The notes under the pieces were generated by a model. The model saw only the letters and a list, made by a program, of their open reading frames with translations. It was not told the origin of the DNA and did no database searches. Positions 53,501 to 61,471 of a stretch of 64,000 bases of DNA are shown in pieces. The position numbers and the translations under genes were made by a program. The DNA is from Bacteroidota bacterium (GTDB lineage Bacteria; Bacteroidota; Bacteroidia; Bacteroidales; JAAUTT01): contig JAJYAG010000004.1 of assembly GCA_021779665.1 (NCBI GenBank), positions 26,619 through 90,618 of the forward strand. Direction: 5' to 3'. Within the stretch, counting starts at the first letter, position 1. Every line of letters begins with the position of its first letter.

Positions 53501-54229
53501 TGCTTTTGCGGTTTGTGTTTTCTTATGTTCTTCAATTTCTTTTGACAATGCTTTATTGCTTAAATCCAGTTCTTCATTTGTTGCATGTAACTCTTCGTTT
53601 GATGCGTAAAGTTCTTCGTTAGAGGCATCCAGTTCTTCATTGATTGCTTGTAACTCCATGAAGCTGTTCTCAAGCTGTTTGGTTTTTTCCTCAACCAATT
53701 GCTCTAGCTTAAGCCTGTAATTTTGAAGTTCTGTTTCCTCTTGTCTGGATTTTGTAATATCCCTTATAGTTGCGGCTGCATAATATGTCCCGTTAGCTTC
53801 AAATGATGATGCCGATACCTGTGCAAGAAATAACTCTCCGTTGATTTTCCTGTGGCGCCATTCGAAACTTGCATTTCCCTCAAATAATATTTTATCAAAA
53901 AGTTCTTTTCCTATTTTCGCTGAAGCACTTCCATCGGGCTGAAATTCGGGTGATAATTCAAAGGGAGCTTTTCCTAATATTTCATCTGACTTCCCTCCAA
54001 AAAGGTTTATTGCCATTTTGTTACAATTGACAATCTTATAATCCTTTATCAGAATAATAGGAAACTCGGAAGTGTTAAATACGTTCCAGAACAGATTTCC
54101 TAAAACAACCCAATCTTCTTCGTTCTTTTTTTCGCCGGAATCTGACCTGTTTTTTCTTTTAAGGTAAAGGAATAAAAAAGAAAAGCCTCCAATGAAAATT
54201 AAAAGGCTCAGATAAAGAAGCATTTGCAT
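50513..54229 (-). CDS. multi-PAS sensor histidine kinase (HisKA_3 type)
   Basis: This 1238-residue kinase has an N-terminal membrane anchor (about 3-22) and six or seven PAS/PAC units, e.g. about 50-160, 245-365, 400-520, 650-775, 790-910 and 930-1040. Between the first two is a long coiled-coil with ASNEELYASNEELHATNEEL heptads. The C-terminal HisKA_3 domain (about 1045-1115; NFSQELHDGLGPLLSA) carries the phospho-His, and the HATPase (about 1150-1235; YSDDGKGFD) follows. It pairs with the NarL-type regulator. The signal is unknown; PAS multiplicity suggests redox or ligand integration. Confidence 0.9.
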   Translation of the reverse strand: MQMLLYLSLLIFIGGFSFLFLYLKRKNRSDSGEKKNEEDWVVLGNLFWNVFNTSEFPIILIKDYKIVNCNKMAINLFGGKSDEILGKAPFELSPEFQPDGSASAKIGKELFDKILFEGNASFEWRHRKINGELFLAQVSASSFEANGTYYAAATIRDITKSRQEETELQNYRLKLEQLVEEKTKQLENSFMELQAINEELDASNEELYASNEELHATNEELDLSNKALSKEIEEHKKTQTAKAIIEEKLNQFISQSSEAIIIINDKGIVEDWNRTMAEITGVSKEKALGSYIWDVTYTMAADPEKAEFVRERFKDQTIRFFEEIKNGNTKEQVSESHIRHSDSSIRFIYTTLFPIATNNNIYGGVIISDITQKKAIEAQLEEYRTELEKLLEQRTERLEQLSVRFNEVYSNSSDAITFMDIMDDGQTIKVFDMNPVAKRLFKISDEQLDNGLLIEELLPEIKIESFRNQVLPKALTGSSVTFTESKDTGNGYWHSTIYPIKNQEGKVYRIASFSRNITSEYERDKMAAILQAAIDSWPFDFWARDVNGKIILQNKISVKKTGNLIGTRQDVFKITDEKRDEVNRMISRALRGEHVSTDLDFIKNGKLKYLIFKLNPIFDKDEIIGYAGIAIDNTEQKTAEISLRESEERFRQIAKLSKHLVYDYNLISDKIKWDGAIEEVTGYSRAEYKNLGFDHWAEMIHPEDKHLALDLFRKSLTNKSDYTAQYRYRNIKNQYLWIEEESHIILDSNNTPVKYLGVLRDITERKLAEEKIRLSEEKYRLLAENIDDVIWKLDINTLKYTYCSPSIFKLTGYTVKEVLNLEPDQILMPDSYNHLSIALLEWMNQYNKTGQGINKTFEYQIRHKNGQPVWVEINAAFITDNSGAIKEIVATSRSIEERRAIQSIITESEEKLRTIFETSKDGIVVVDKEMKVLDINPSALERSGYKYDEIAGKSIFGFLLKENIPSLLHYLKSMLKNKEVRTFETDVIIKNHGSFPVEISASSMEFNKKKVLLILIRDISERKQHEKELLQSVINTEERERINFSQELHDGLGPLLSAAKMYVEWLAEPDSSVEPEKIIPDIKKLLEESTKTVKDISFKLSPHILQNYGVLESLKAYAEKVEKTGKTNIHMEAANIPRFDELTETIVYRVVCECINNTLKHANANKIVINMLTADNSLFIKYSDDGKGFDVEKVRIRNKGIGLLNMQSRLKSINGSFSIQSSINNGTSIIIKVPISVK

Positions 54230-54355
54230 TGTAGCTAATTTTGGTTACACTAAAAATAGCACAATTCAACAGGAAAAGCAATAATTTGAAAGCGACTTTA
54301 GATGTAATTATCTGAAGGAATAAGGGTAATTGAGATTAAAATAATTTTTAACAGA

Positions 54356-54387
54356 AAAGCCTGCAGATCAGACACACCGCAGGCTTT
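54356..54387. terminator. terminator hairpin after the P-type ATPase operon
   Basis: AAAGCCTGC (54356-54364) and GCAGGCTTT (54379-54387) pair perfectly with a 14-base loop. It lies about 115 bases after the zinc-finger gene (54503), the last gene of the - strand ATPase operon. The region 54230-54502 holds no gene. Confidence 0.7.
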
Positions 54388-54502
54388 CAATAATTTTAGG
54401 TTCTCTTTGTTTATCGGACTATTAACCGGGCATTGGCTTCGGAATATCTTTCGCCACTGCTTCACGAGATCCTAAACGTGAAAACTTAGGATGAGCATTA
54501 AC

Positions 54503-54766
54503 CTAATCAAACAATTCGTTTAGCCAGCTTTTTTTTCTGTGTTTATAATAATCAGGATGTTTACGATCATCGTAATGCTTATCCCGGCTATCGTACATTT
54601 GATTATGCGGGTTGTAATTTGGTTGAATTTGCCCGACCGACCGGTCTATAATCTTATCAAGCTCTCCCCGGTCGAGCCAAACGCCACGGCAGTCAGGGCA
54701 GTAATCTATTTCAATACCTTGTCTGTCGGACATTACAAGCGGTACATTACATTTAGGACAGTTCAT
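54503..54766 (-). CDS. TFIIB-type zinc-finger protein
   Basis: This 87-residue protein has an N-terminal zinc ribbon, CPKCNVPL and CPDCRGVWLDRGELDKI (about 3-40), followed by an acidic, His-rich tail (DKHYDDRKHPDYYKHRKKS). The family (zf-TFIIB, often with DUF) is common in bacteria and of unknown role. It follows the P-type ATPase gene by 12 bases. Confidence 0.85.
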   Translation of the reverse strand: MNCPKCNVPLVMSDRQGIEIDYCPDCRGVWLDRGELDKIIDRSVGQIQPNYNPHNQMYDSRDKHYDDRKHPDYYKHRKKSWLNELFD

Positions 54767-54778
54767 AATTTATTAATT

Positions 54779-57532
54779 TTAAAATTTAACATTATATCGT
54801 TTGTTTAACCATTTTTCAATCCCGATAACCGGGAAAATAACAAACCCGGCAATCACCGCAATCAGTATTTCCCTTAAATCGAGCGAAACAGTTCCGAATA
54901 TTCTTTGCATAAATGGAACATAGATTAATATTGTTTGTAAGGCCAGAATTAATGCTATTCCTGCAAAGATGGTCCTGTTGCTGAAGAATCCGATTTTAAA
55001 CGGAGAATCTGTAAGTGACCTGCAGTTAAGCATGTAGAATATTTGAAATATAATTACAAATGTTACTGCGATGGTTTGCGCTTTGGCAGCAGCTTCTGGC
55101 GATGATATCCCTTCGGCAAGAGCTTTGTTATACTCCAGGTTAAAAAGGATAATTGTTCCTGCAGTCATTATAATAGACACAAAAAGTACCCTGAAAGTGA
55201 TAAACCTGCTAAAGAGCGGTTCTTCCGGTTTTCGGGGAGGTCTTTTCATTACGTTCAACTCTTTTACTTCGTAGGCTAATGGCAGCGCAAGGGCAATAGC
55301 TGCTACCAGGTTTATCCAGAGAAGTTGTGTTGGTAACATGGGTAACAGTAATTCTTTTGTTATGGGATTAAAAGGGAAGAACATGATGCCATAAATCAGG
55401 ATAAATGCCAAACCCAGGTTTGTAGGGAGTAAAAAGGCAAGCGACTTGAGCAGGTTGTCGTAAACGCGTCTGCCTTCTTCCACAGCGGCGCTGATGCTTG
55501 AAAAATTGTCGTCGGTAAGCACAATATCTGCCGATTCTTTTGAAACAGAAGTTCCGGTAATACCCATCGCAACACCAATATTTGATTGTTTTAGCGAGGG
55601 GGCATCGTTTACGCCGTCACCTGTCATGGCAACAATGTGGTTATTATGCTGCAATGCTTTTACCAACCGGAGCTTATGTTCCGGGGCAACCCGGGCAAAA
55701 ATATTAATTTGCTGCACGGTGTGGGTCAAGGTATTGTCATCCATTTTTGCGAGTTCAACACCTGTAACAACATCTCCGTTGGCCGACAAGCCCAGATCCA
55801 TTCCTATAGAACGCGCAGTAGCCCTGTGGTCACCGGTGATCATTTTCACCACAATTCCGGCATTGTGACATGCTTTAATTGCCTCAATAGCTTCAGCACG
55901 GGGAGGGTCGATCATGCCAATTAAGCCAACAAACTGAAAGCCGTTCTGAACATCTGAATCGGATATATCAAAGCTGTCCGTGTTATTCCAATCTTTTTGA
56001 GCAACAGCCAAAACACGCATACCCTTTGCCCCCAGCTCTTCTATTTTGGATGCTACCTTTGCAGAATCTAAAGCGAGGCCTCCAAAATATTCCGGGCATC
56101 GTTTTACAATTACCTCGGGAGCACCTTTAATAATAATCCGGTTATGGTCGCCCGAGTGGATAGTGGCCATATACTGCAGTTCCGAATCGAAAGGGATAAC
56201 ATCTTTTCGGGGGTATTTCTGTCGCAACAGGTCGGCCAGGAAACCGGCTTTCGAGGCTGCAACTACAAGAGCCACTTCGGTAGGGTCGCCTGTAATACTG
56301 ACGTTTTCGCCTTCCTGTGAAAAACTTGCATCGCTGCATAAAGCCGCATTTTTTAGCAAAACCTGTATATCATCCGGTAAAGAGGTTACTTCAACACCGC
56401 TGGCCTTAAACGCTCCTGATAAATTATAACCTACGCCGGATAACTGGATGTTGTTTTGAGATGTCCAGAGCTCATTAACAGTCATTTCGTTGCGCGTAAG
56501 TGTCCCTGTTTTGTCAGAGCAGATAACGGTGGTGCTGCCTAATGTTTCAACAGCCGGCAGTTTGCGTATTATTGCCTTACGTTTAGCCATTCGCTGCACA
56601 CCAATTGCCAGGGCTATAGTCACAACCGCAGGAAGGCCCTCGGGAATTGCACCTACAGCAAGGGCGATAGCAAAAATCAAACTGTCTTTTAAAGCCAGGC
56701 TCAGTAAAATTCCCTGACCAATAGCCCGGAAGGTTCCAATTACCATGATTAAGACAGTGATGATAATAATTCCAATGGTAAGGTATTTACCAATTGTTGC
56801 CAGTTTTTTTGTCAACGGTGTTTCGAGATCAGTTGCCTGGCTGAGCATATCCGATATTTTGCCAAGTTCGGTTAACATGCCGGTAGTGACAACCACTGCT
56901 GTTGCTGTGCCGGTCGATACCAGTGTTCCGCTGTAAACCATACATCTCCGGTCGCCAATTACGGCTTCGTCATGCACCGGCTCAATCGATTTCTGGGCGG
57001 GCAAGGATTCACCGGTAAGAGCAGCTTCCTCCACCGAGAGGTTTTTCTGATGGATCAGACGCATGTCGGCAGGTACACGGTCGCCCGCAGCCAATTGCAC
57101 AATATCACCGGGAACAAGTTCCGAAACAGGAACTGTGATGTATTGTCCATTCCGTAACACTGTTGCGTTTTCCGGTACCATATCGTTAAGGGCTTCAATG
57201 GCCTTTCCAGCCTTAAATTCCTGGATAAAACCAATTATGGTGTTTACAACCACTACGGAAAGAACCACAAGGCCGTCGGTAATTTTACCCAGTAAGGTTG
57301 CCATGGTGCTGGATCCGATAAGAACCCAAATGAGAGGGTTGTTAATTTGCCGCCATAAAACTTTTAAAGCTCCATCGCCTTTTTTTCTGTTTATCTGGTT
57401 TTTCCCAAATTCCAAAAGCCGTTTTTTAGCTTCACCGCTAGAAAGCCCATCCGAAGAGCTCCCAATAATCTTAAAAACATCCGAATATTCAATTGAATGC
57501 CATTTATCAAATTCTCTGTTCTTACTATTCAT
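54779..57532 (-). CDS. P-type cation-transporting ATPase (type II)
   Basis: This 917-residue ATPase has a cation_ATPase_N domain (about 10-75), an actuator TGES (about 175-180) and ten membrane spans. The phosphorylation motif is ICSDKTGTLT, with Asp at about residue 342, and the TM4 motif is PEGLPAVVT. The TM6 region reads WINLVAAIALALP, lacking the conserved Thr-Asp of Ca2+-ATPases (NLVTDG). The substrate may thus not be Ca2+. It lies 12 bases after the DedA/YqaA-type gene. Confidence 0.9.
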   Translation of the reverse strand: MNSKNREFDKWHSIEYSDVFKIIGSSSDGLSSGEAKKRLLEFGKNQINRKKGDGALKVLWRQINNPLIWVLIGSSTMATLLGKITDGLVVLSVVVVNTIIGFIQEFKAGKAIEALNDMVPENATVLRNGQYITVPVSELVPGDIVQLAAGDRVPADMRLIHQKNLSVEEAALTGESLPAQKSIEPVHDEAVIGDRRCMVYSGTLVSTGTATAVVVTTGMLTELGKISDMLSQATDLETPLTKKLATIGKYLTIGIIIITVLIMVIGTFRAIGQGILLSLALKDSLIFAIALAVGAIPEGLPAVVTIALAIGVQRMAKRKAIIRKLPAVETLGSTTVICSDKTGTLTRNEMTVNELWTSQNNIQLSGVGYNLSGAFKASGVEVTSLPDDIQVLLKNAALCSDASFSQEGENVSITGDPTEVALVVAASKAGFLADLLRQKYPRKDVIPFDSELQYMATIHSGDHNRIIIKGAPEVIVKRCPEYFGGLALDSAKVASKIEELGAKGMRVLAVAQKDWNNTDSFDISDSDVQNGFQFVGLIGMIDPPRAEAIEAIKACHNAGIVVKMITGDHRATARSIGMDLGLSANGDVVTGVELAKMDDNTLTHTVQQINIFARVAPEHKLRLVKALQHNNHIVAMTGDGVNDAPSLKQSNIGVAMGITGTSVSKESADIVLTDDNFSSISAAVEEGRRVYDNLLKSLAFLLPTNLGLAFILIYGIMFFPFNPITKELLLPMLPTQLLWINLVAAIALALPLAYEVKELNVMKRPPRKPEEPLFSRFITFRVLFVSIIMTAGTIILFNLEYNKALAEGISSPEAAAKAQTIAVTFVIIFQIFYMLNCRSLTDSPFKIGFFSNRTIFAGIALILALQTILIYVPFMQRIFGTVSLDLREILIAVIAGFVIFPVIGIEKWLNKRYNVKF

Positions 57533-57544
57533 TCTGTTTATAAA

Positions 57545-58165
57545 TTATGAAATAACTCTGACAACAACAACGGCAACCAGGACCAGGCAAACTGCAGCAA
57601 CTATTGCGACTGGTTTCAATTTAAAATCAAGAAGCTTTTTAACTTCAGGTCCTAATTTCACAATCAGCATAGCAAACAGGTAATAACGGATACCCTGCCC
57701 TATGAACGTGGCAATGATGAACATTGCAATATTTATATCGAAAACGCCCGATGAAATCGCGAATATTTTATAAGGCACCGGAATATAAGCCGCTATAAAC
57801 AATATCCAAAAGTTCCATTTTGTAAATTGAAATTGGATTTGTTTATAGATATCTTCGGAGAAGCCCGGGATATTGTTAATTACAAATTGTGCAAGACGGG
57901 TGGATTCGCCACTTGAATTAATCCACGCATAATGGCCTATGGCATAACCTGCAACAGCTCCCAAAAGCGTTCCAAATGTTCCATATAAGGCAAATTTATA
58001 GGCTTTTGAGATATTAAGCAATACCAGAGCCAGGAAAAACATGGGAGTAGGCAGAGGCAAAAAGGAGGCATCAGCAAACGCACAAACGAACAGCGCCACA
58101 GGCCCCCATTTAGTGTTTACCCATTGAAATGCCCAGGCATGTATTTTTTTAAGTCTGTTATTCAT
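57545..58165 (-). CDS. DedA/YqaA-type SNARE-associated membrane protein
   Basis: This 206-residue membrane protein has about five spans and the VTT/DedA motif (GPVALFVCAFADASFLPLP) with a Gly-rich loop GTFGTLLGAVAGYAIG. DedA proteins are implicated in lipid and membrane-potential homeostasis. It begins the operon with the P-type ATPase. Confidence 0.85.
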   Translation of the reverse strand: MNNRLKKIHAWAFQWVNTKWGPVALFVCAFADASFLPLPTPMFFLALVLLNISKAYKFALYGTFGTLLGAVAGYAIGHYAWINSSGESTRLAQFVINNIPGFSEDIYKQIQFQFTKWNFWILFIAAYIPVPYKIFAISSGVFDINIAMFIIATFIGQGIRYYLFAMLIVKLGPEVKKLLDFKLKPVAIVAAVCLVLVAVVVVRVIS

Positions 58166-58260
58166 GTATTTGTATATTTATTGGAAACTTCCATGAGTTC
58201 TCCTGGCTTTGAAGATCCTGCCGGGTAACTTAGTACAATTAGGGAAGGCCTTCGGACCTG

Positions 58261-58611
58261 TTAATTGCCGGTTCCGGTCCATATTTTGTTTAAAAAGGCG
58301 ATGATATTGTCCACCACACCCTGCAATCCATGTTCACCAATATAGTTTACCAGTTTGGCCAAAAGAGGAAACAAAACAATGATCAAAGCAATTAGAGTTA
58401 CTATAAGGAATGTCCCGGCCACAATCAGAAAGAGCTTCAACTTTTTGTTCGTCTTAATTTTCCAGAGAACAGAGCCAATATTTATATGTTTGTTATAACC
58501 GTAGTAAGATTGACGGGGAATATGGGAGCGTTTGTATACTTCCCGGTAATTATCGGCCTGGTAACTTCTATGTTGTTTATAATTGCTGTCGAAAAAATCA
58601 TCAAATCCCAT
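58261..58611 (-). CDS. membrane protein of unknown function
   Basis: This 116-residue protein has a basic N-terminal region (FFDSNYKQHRSYQADNYRE), one strong membrane span (about 60-85) and an amphipathic C-terminus (VNYIGEHGLQGVVDNIIAFL). No family is recognised. It lies 95 bases before the DedA gene and on the same strand. Confidence 0.6.
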   Translation of the reverse strand: MGFDDFFDSNYKQHRSYQADNYREVYKRSHIPRQSYYGYNKHINIGSVLWKIKTNKKLKLFLIVAGTFLIVTLIALIIVLFPLLAKLVNYIGEHGLQGVVDNIIAFLNKIWTGTGN

Positions 58612-58749
58612 AGTGATAGATTTAAATTAATTATTAGAAAAATGAATGCGAATATACCAGCAGCCCGGAGAGAGGCATTGCAAAATAAAATGCTTCACCT
58701 GTGGCAAAATAGCTGAACCTGTAAAAGGTATTTAATGAAGGGGAGGGTA

Positions 58750-59040
58750 CTATGAAACTTCTGGCGGAAGCCAGATAGAGTAATATAATTTATGTGGGAA
58801 GAAACAAGTTAATGGCACATGTTTTTCCTTGATAAACAAGATGGACGGGGCCGGATTGTCTTGAATATCAATTGTAATTTCTTCATCGGCAGATACTACG
58901 CACAAGTCGGATTTGTCGTTTGTATTTGATGCGGAAGTGTTTTCAATATCACATTTAAAATGATGAAAGAAAGAAACCGCTCCTTGCCCGGGGGAAATGG
59001 ACATGGTGAAGAAAAATGCTAATGTTAACAGTATTTTCAT
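58750..59040 (-). CDS. small exported protein of unknown function
   Basis: From the ATG at 59040 the 96 residues start with a signal-like MKILLTLAFFFTMSIS. A Cys pair (HFKCDI and DLCVVS) and a strand-rich remainder ending in LPPEVS follow. The longer frame to 59163 has no recognisable N-terminus. No family is recognised. Confidence 0.5.
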   Translation of the reverse strand: MKILLTLAFFFTMSISPGQGAVSFFHHFKCDIENTSASNTNDKSDLCVVSADEEITIDIQDNPAPSILFIKEKHVPLTCFFPHKLYYSIWLPPEVS

Positions 59041-59289
59041 TTCGGTTTCATCAATTTGCAATATAACAATGAAAAATGAATTTAGTTGTTTTTTACTAAA
59101 ATTATGCAGGATTCTGCTACAAACAAAAAAATGACACTGGAAATCAGTGCTATTAGATAACACGATTTGATATCAATTGTAAGATGTTGCTTGATAAGGT
59201 CAACAGAGATCATGTTACAAAAGCTTCAGTTTCCGGGATGTTTAGCCAAAGGATACACAAAAGGCTTTATCCTTTATTTCATGGAACAT

Positions 59290-60276
59290 TTACTCCTTTG
59301 CTAATTGCTTCAGCCTGCCTTGATAAGATTGCCAGTAATTCCTTTTGGTATTGTCATCCAGATATGACGAAAAAACCAGTTTTTCGACACATTGGTTATG
59401 GGATATCATATCGTTGAAGATTTTATCAAAGAAACTTTTTTCTATTTCTGCCTTTTCTGAAAGGACTTCAAATTGATGTCTAATTTTTCCGTGGGCTAAA
59501 CTGCCTGGCAAAAGCCCGTCATCTAAAGCAAAATCCCTATCATTGATATGTATCCTGCTATTTAGAAGGTCGTAAGCGGGGCTCAATTTAAAATCGCCCA
59601 TTGATGTTTCTATCAATGAGAAATTTTTATAATGAGCGTCGCCGTTTGAGAATAAATAATTAAAGATCAAAATCTTTAGGAGCTTAAGAGATTCTAACCT
59701 GTATGCTGGTACGGTCTCCTTTAGCAGCGCAAAAAGCTCTAAATAATTACCTGAATATTTATAATGTTCTCCATGTGTTTGAGGCGTCCGCCCTGATAAG
59801 GAGGCAAAGTCTTCCTGAGCAAGTTTTTTCCCGTTTGCATCAATATCAAAACGTTTAGTTATATAGGCAGGGGCTCCATTGCTAAAAAAAATCAAAGCAT
59901 TCTCAGCAGCTTCAATACCATAAATTTGCCTGGCCAATTGCATGGTTAGGTGTTCATTGGCTGGCATCTGGTCTGTTTTTTTACCGGAATTTGGAATAGG
60001 TTTTAGTATATACATTCCTTGTTCACCGTCATTTATTAGCCTCAATTTATTTTTTTCAAGCAAAACTGAAAATTTTTCCTGGACACCAGAAATTGACATA
60101 CGGCTTCTGTTTTGTTCAAATAGTTCATGTGTTTCAGCATTAGAAGCCGGTGATTCGTACGGTAGAACATGATGTACCTTTTTACCTTGAAACATCCTGT
60201 TTAGACACGCTTTGCTATAAGTATTGAAACCCTCCGCCAAAGTTCCAGGACAGTTATTTATTAAAGGTAAGCTCAT
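59290..60276 (-). CDS. hipT: HipA-like Ser/Thr kinase toxin, C-terminal subunit (HipT type)
   Basis: This 328-residue kinase of the HipA family lacks the N-terminal subdomain, which is a separate gene (60273). The SIS motif (MSISGVQEKF; Ser61 and Ser63) resembles the autophosphorylation site of HipT. Catalytic residues are in NGDAHYKNFS and SPAYDLLN. It overlaps the HipS-like gene by 4 bases. In Escherichia coli HipBST, HipT phosphorylates a tRNA synthetase and is neutralised by HipS. Confidence 0.85.
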   Translation of the reverse strand: MSLPLINNCPGTLAEGFNTYSKACLNRMFQGKKVHHVLPYESPASNAETHELFEQNRSRMSISGVQEKFSVLLEKNKLRLINDGEQGMYILKPIPNSGKKTDQMPANEHLTMQLARQIYGIEAAENALIFFSNGAPAYITKRFDIDANGKKLAQEDFASLSGRTPQTHGEHYKYSGNYLELFALLKETVPAYRLESLKLLKILIFNYLFSNGDAHYKNFSLIETSMGDFKLSPAYDLLNSRIHINDRDFALDDGLLPGSLAHGKIRHQFEVLSEKAEIEKSFFDKIFNDMISHNQCVEKLVFSSYLDDNTKRNYWQSYQGRLKQLAKE

Positions 60277-60602
60277 ATTTCATCAATCTTTAAGACCCGA
60301 ATAGCTCCAATTGTATCGTTTTTGGCAACTGTCACTAACAGGCTAAAATAGTCATCGGCATCTATACGGTTACGTTTGCAGATCATATGCTTATTGGAGC
60401 CTTCGGGTAGCATATTATAAAAAAACGGAAACAAGTAGGCCGAATGGAATTCTTGTTTAGACTTCGATAGGGTAAGACTTATAGCAGGACAATTTTTGTT
60501 ATTAAACCAGGCGTCATGATAACGGAAAACAAAAGAGCCGTCATCATTCTGGGTCAATATTCCAGCCTCCATATTTTTATATAGTACCTTAGCTTGTCTC
60601 AT
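60273..60602 (-). CDS. hipS: HipA N-terminal subdomain protein (HipS-like antitoxin)
   Basis: This 109-residue protein corresponds to the N-subdomain-1 of HipA (MRQAKVLYKNMEAGILTQND; FPFFYNMLPEGSNKHM). It overlaps hipT by 4 bases and hipB by 14. In the HipBST system this protein is the antitoxin. Here the function is inferred from gene order and domain. Confidence 0.82.
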   Translation of the reverse strand: MRQAKVLYKNMEAGILTQNDDGSFVFRYHDAWFNNKNCPAISLTLSKSKQEFHSAYLFPFFYNMLPEGSNKHMICKRNRIDADDYFSLLVTVAKNDTIGAIRVLKIDEI

Positions 60603-60813
60603 TTGATCTCAACCGTTTTACATTTAATTCAATTTCTAAGCCCAACACATCTGCCAATTTTGATATTGTTAATAAAGTAGGGTTACCCTTCCCACTTTCA
60701 AATTGCTTTAAGGTCCTTAGGCCAACGCCCGACAGCTTGGCGAGATTCTCCTGGTTTACTTGTAAAGCCTCTCTTCTTTCCTTTATGGTGGTTATTATTT
60801 TTTCAAAGTGCAT
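60589..60813 (-). CDS. hipB: HipB-like XRE antitoxin/regulator
   Basis: The ATG at 60813 (MHFEKI) gives 74 residues; the upstream frame start is less plausible and lies in AT-rich promoter DNA. HTH_XRE spans about 12-65 (QENLAKLSGVGLRTLKQFESGK, ISKLADVLGLEI). It starts the hipB-hipS-hipT operon and is followed closely by hipS. Three palindromes upstream are its likely operators. Confidence 0.85.
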   Translation of the reverse strand: MHFEKIITTIKERREALQVNQENLAKLSGVGLRTLKQFESGKGNPTLLTISKLADVLGLEIELNVKRLRSNETS

Positions 60814-60876
60814 TTTATGGCTCTTTTTTATGCAAAAATATAAAAACACAAATAATATTCAAATAAAAGTGTAATT

Positions 60877-61002
60877 AAATGCACTTTTAAGTGTATTTAT
60901 ATGAACGAATAATAGAATATCTTCCAAATGTGCCATATAATGCACATTTAGGAGGTATTGATATTAGATTGACATTAACACTCAATTTAAAGTGCACTTT
61001 AA
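60877..61002. promoter_or_regulatory. three palindromic operators upstream of hipBST-like operon
   Basis: The first is AAATGCAC-N6-GTGTATTT (60877-60898; one mismatch). The second is AAATGTGC-N8-GCACATTT (60926-60949; perfect). The third is the perfect 16-mer TTAAAGTGCACTTTAA (60987-61002). All share the GTGCA/TGCAC core, and a half-site AAAGTGCATTTT overlaps the hipB start (60806-60817). Such arrays are typical for HipB-type autoregulation. Beyond 61002 to 61211 I see no gene. Confidence 0.6.
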
Positions 61003-61211
61003 TGCATTTTAGGACGCCATTCATGTTAACCTCATTTAAAAGAACAAGGCACCATTTTTTTATTGGTGTTGTTGCAACAGTTGACACCAGCTTTTTCAAT
61101 AATGGAGAGGATTAGCAGAAGTAAAACTTACTGAAGGAATACTAAGTTATACTACAAAACAACAAAAGGACCATAAGTGTTTAACTTACAGCCCTTTTCG
61201 ATGGTATTTTG

Positions 61212-61284
61212 TCGGGGTGGGGCGACTCGAACGCCCGGCCTCTACGTCCCGAACGTAGCGCGCTACCAACTGCGCTACACCCCG
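61212..61284 (-). tRNA. tRNA-Pro (anticodon CGG)
   Basis: On the minus strand the 73 bases fold as a cloverleaf: acceptor CGGGGTG/CACCCCG with discriminator A, D-stem GCGC/GCGC with loop AGTTGGTA, anticodon stem CTACG/CGTAG with loop TTCGGGA (anticodon CGG), and T-stem GGGCG/CGCCC with TTCGAGT. CCA is not encoded. The flanks 61285-61471 contain AT-rich sequence only. Confidence 0.95.
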
Positions 61285-61471
61285 CGCTTGCTAATTCATT
61301 GCTTTTCCTTAAAGCGATGCAAACGTATAAAATTTTTTTCAAACGTGTTTAATTTTTTAATTCCAATTCTAATTCTTTATAATCATTCTAAATTTTAGCC
61401 CTATAACTTTCGGATAATGTACTATTTGCAGCAATTGAATATATTTGTTTATAACTTAATCTGAAACAACT

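Noticed and set aside
57063..57683. 206-aa + strand frame over the P-type ATPase and DedA genes
   Set aside because: Antisense to two clear genes, rich in Ser/Thr/Arg, as typical of shadow frames.
60887..61115. overlapping 70-74-aa frames in the hipB upstream region
   Set aside because: They lie on the palindromic operator array, and both strands are open by chance.
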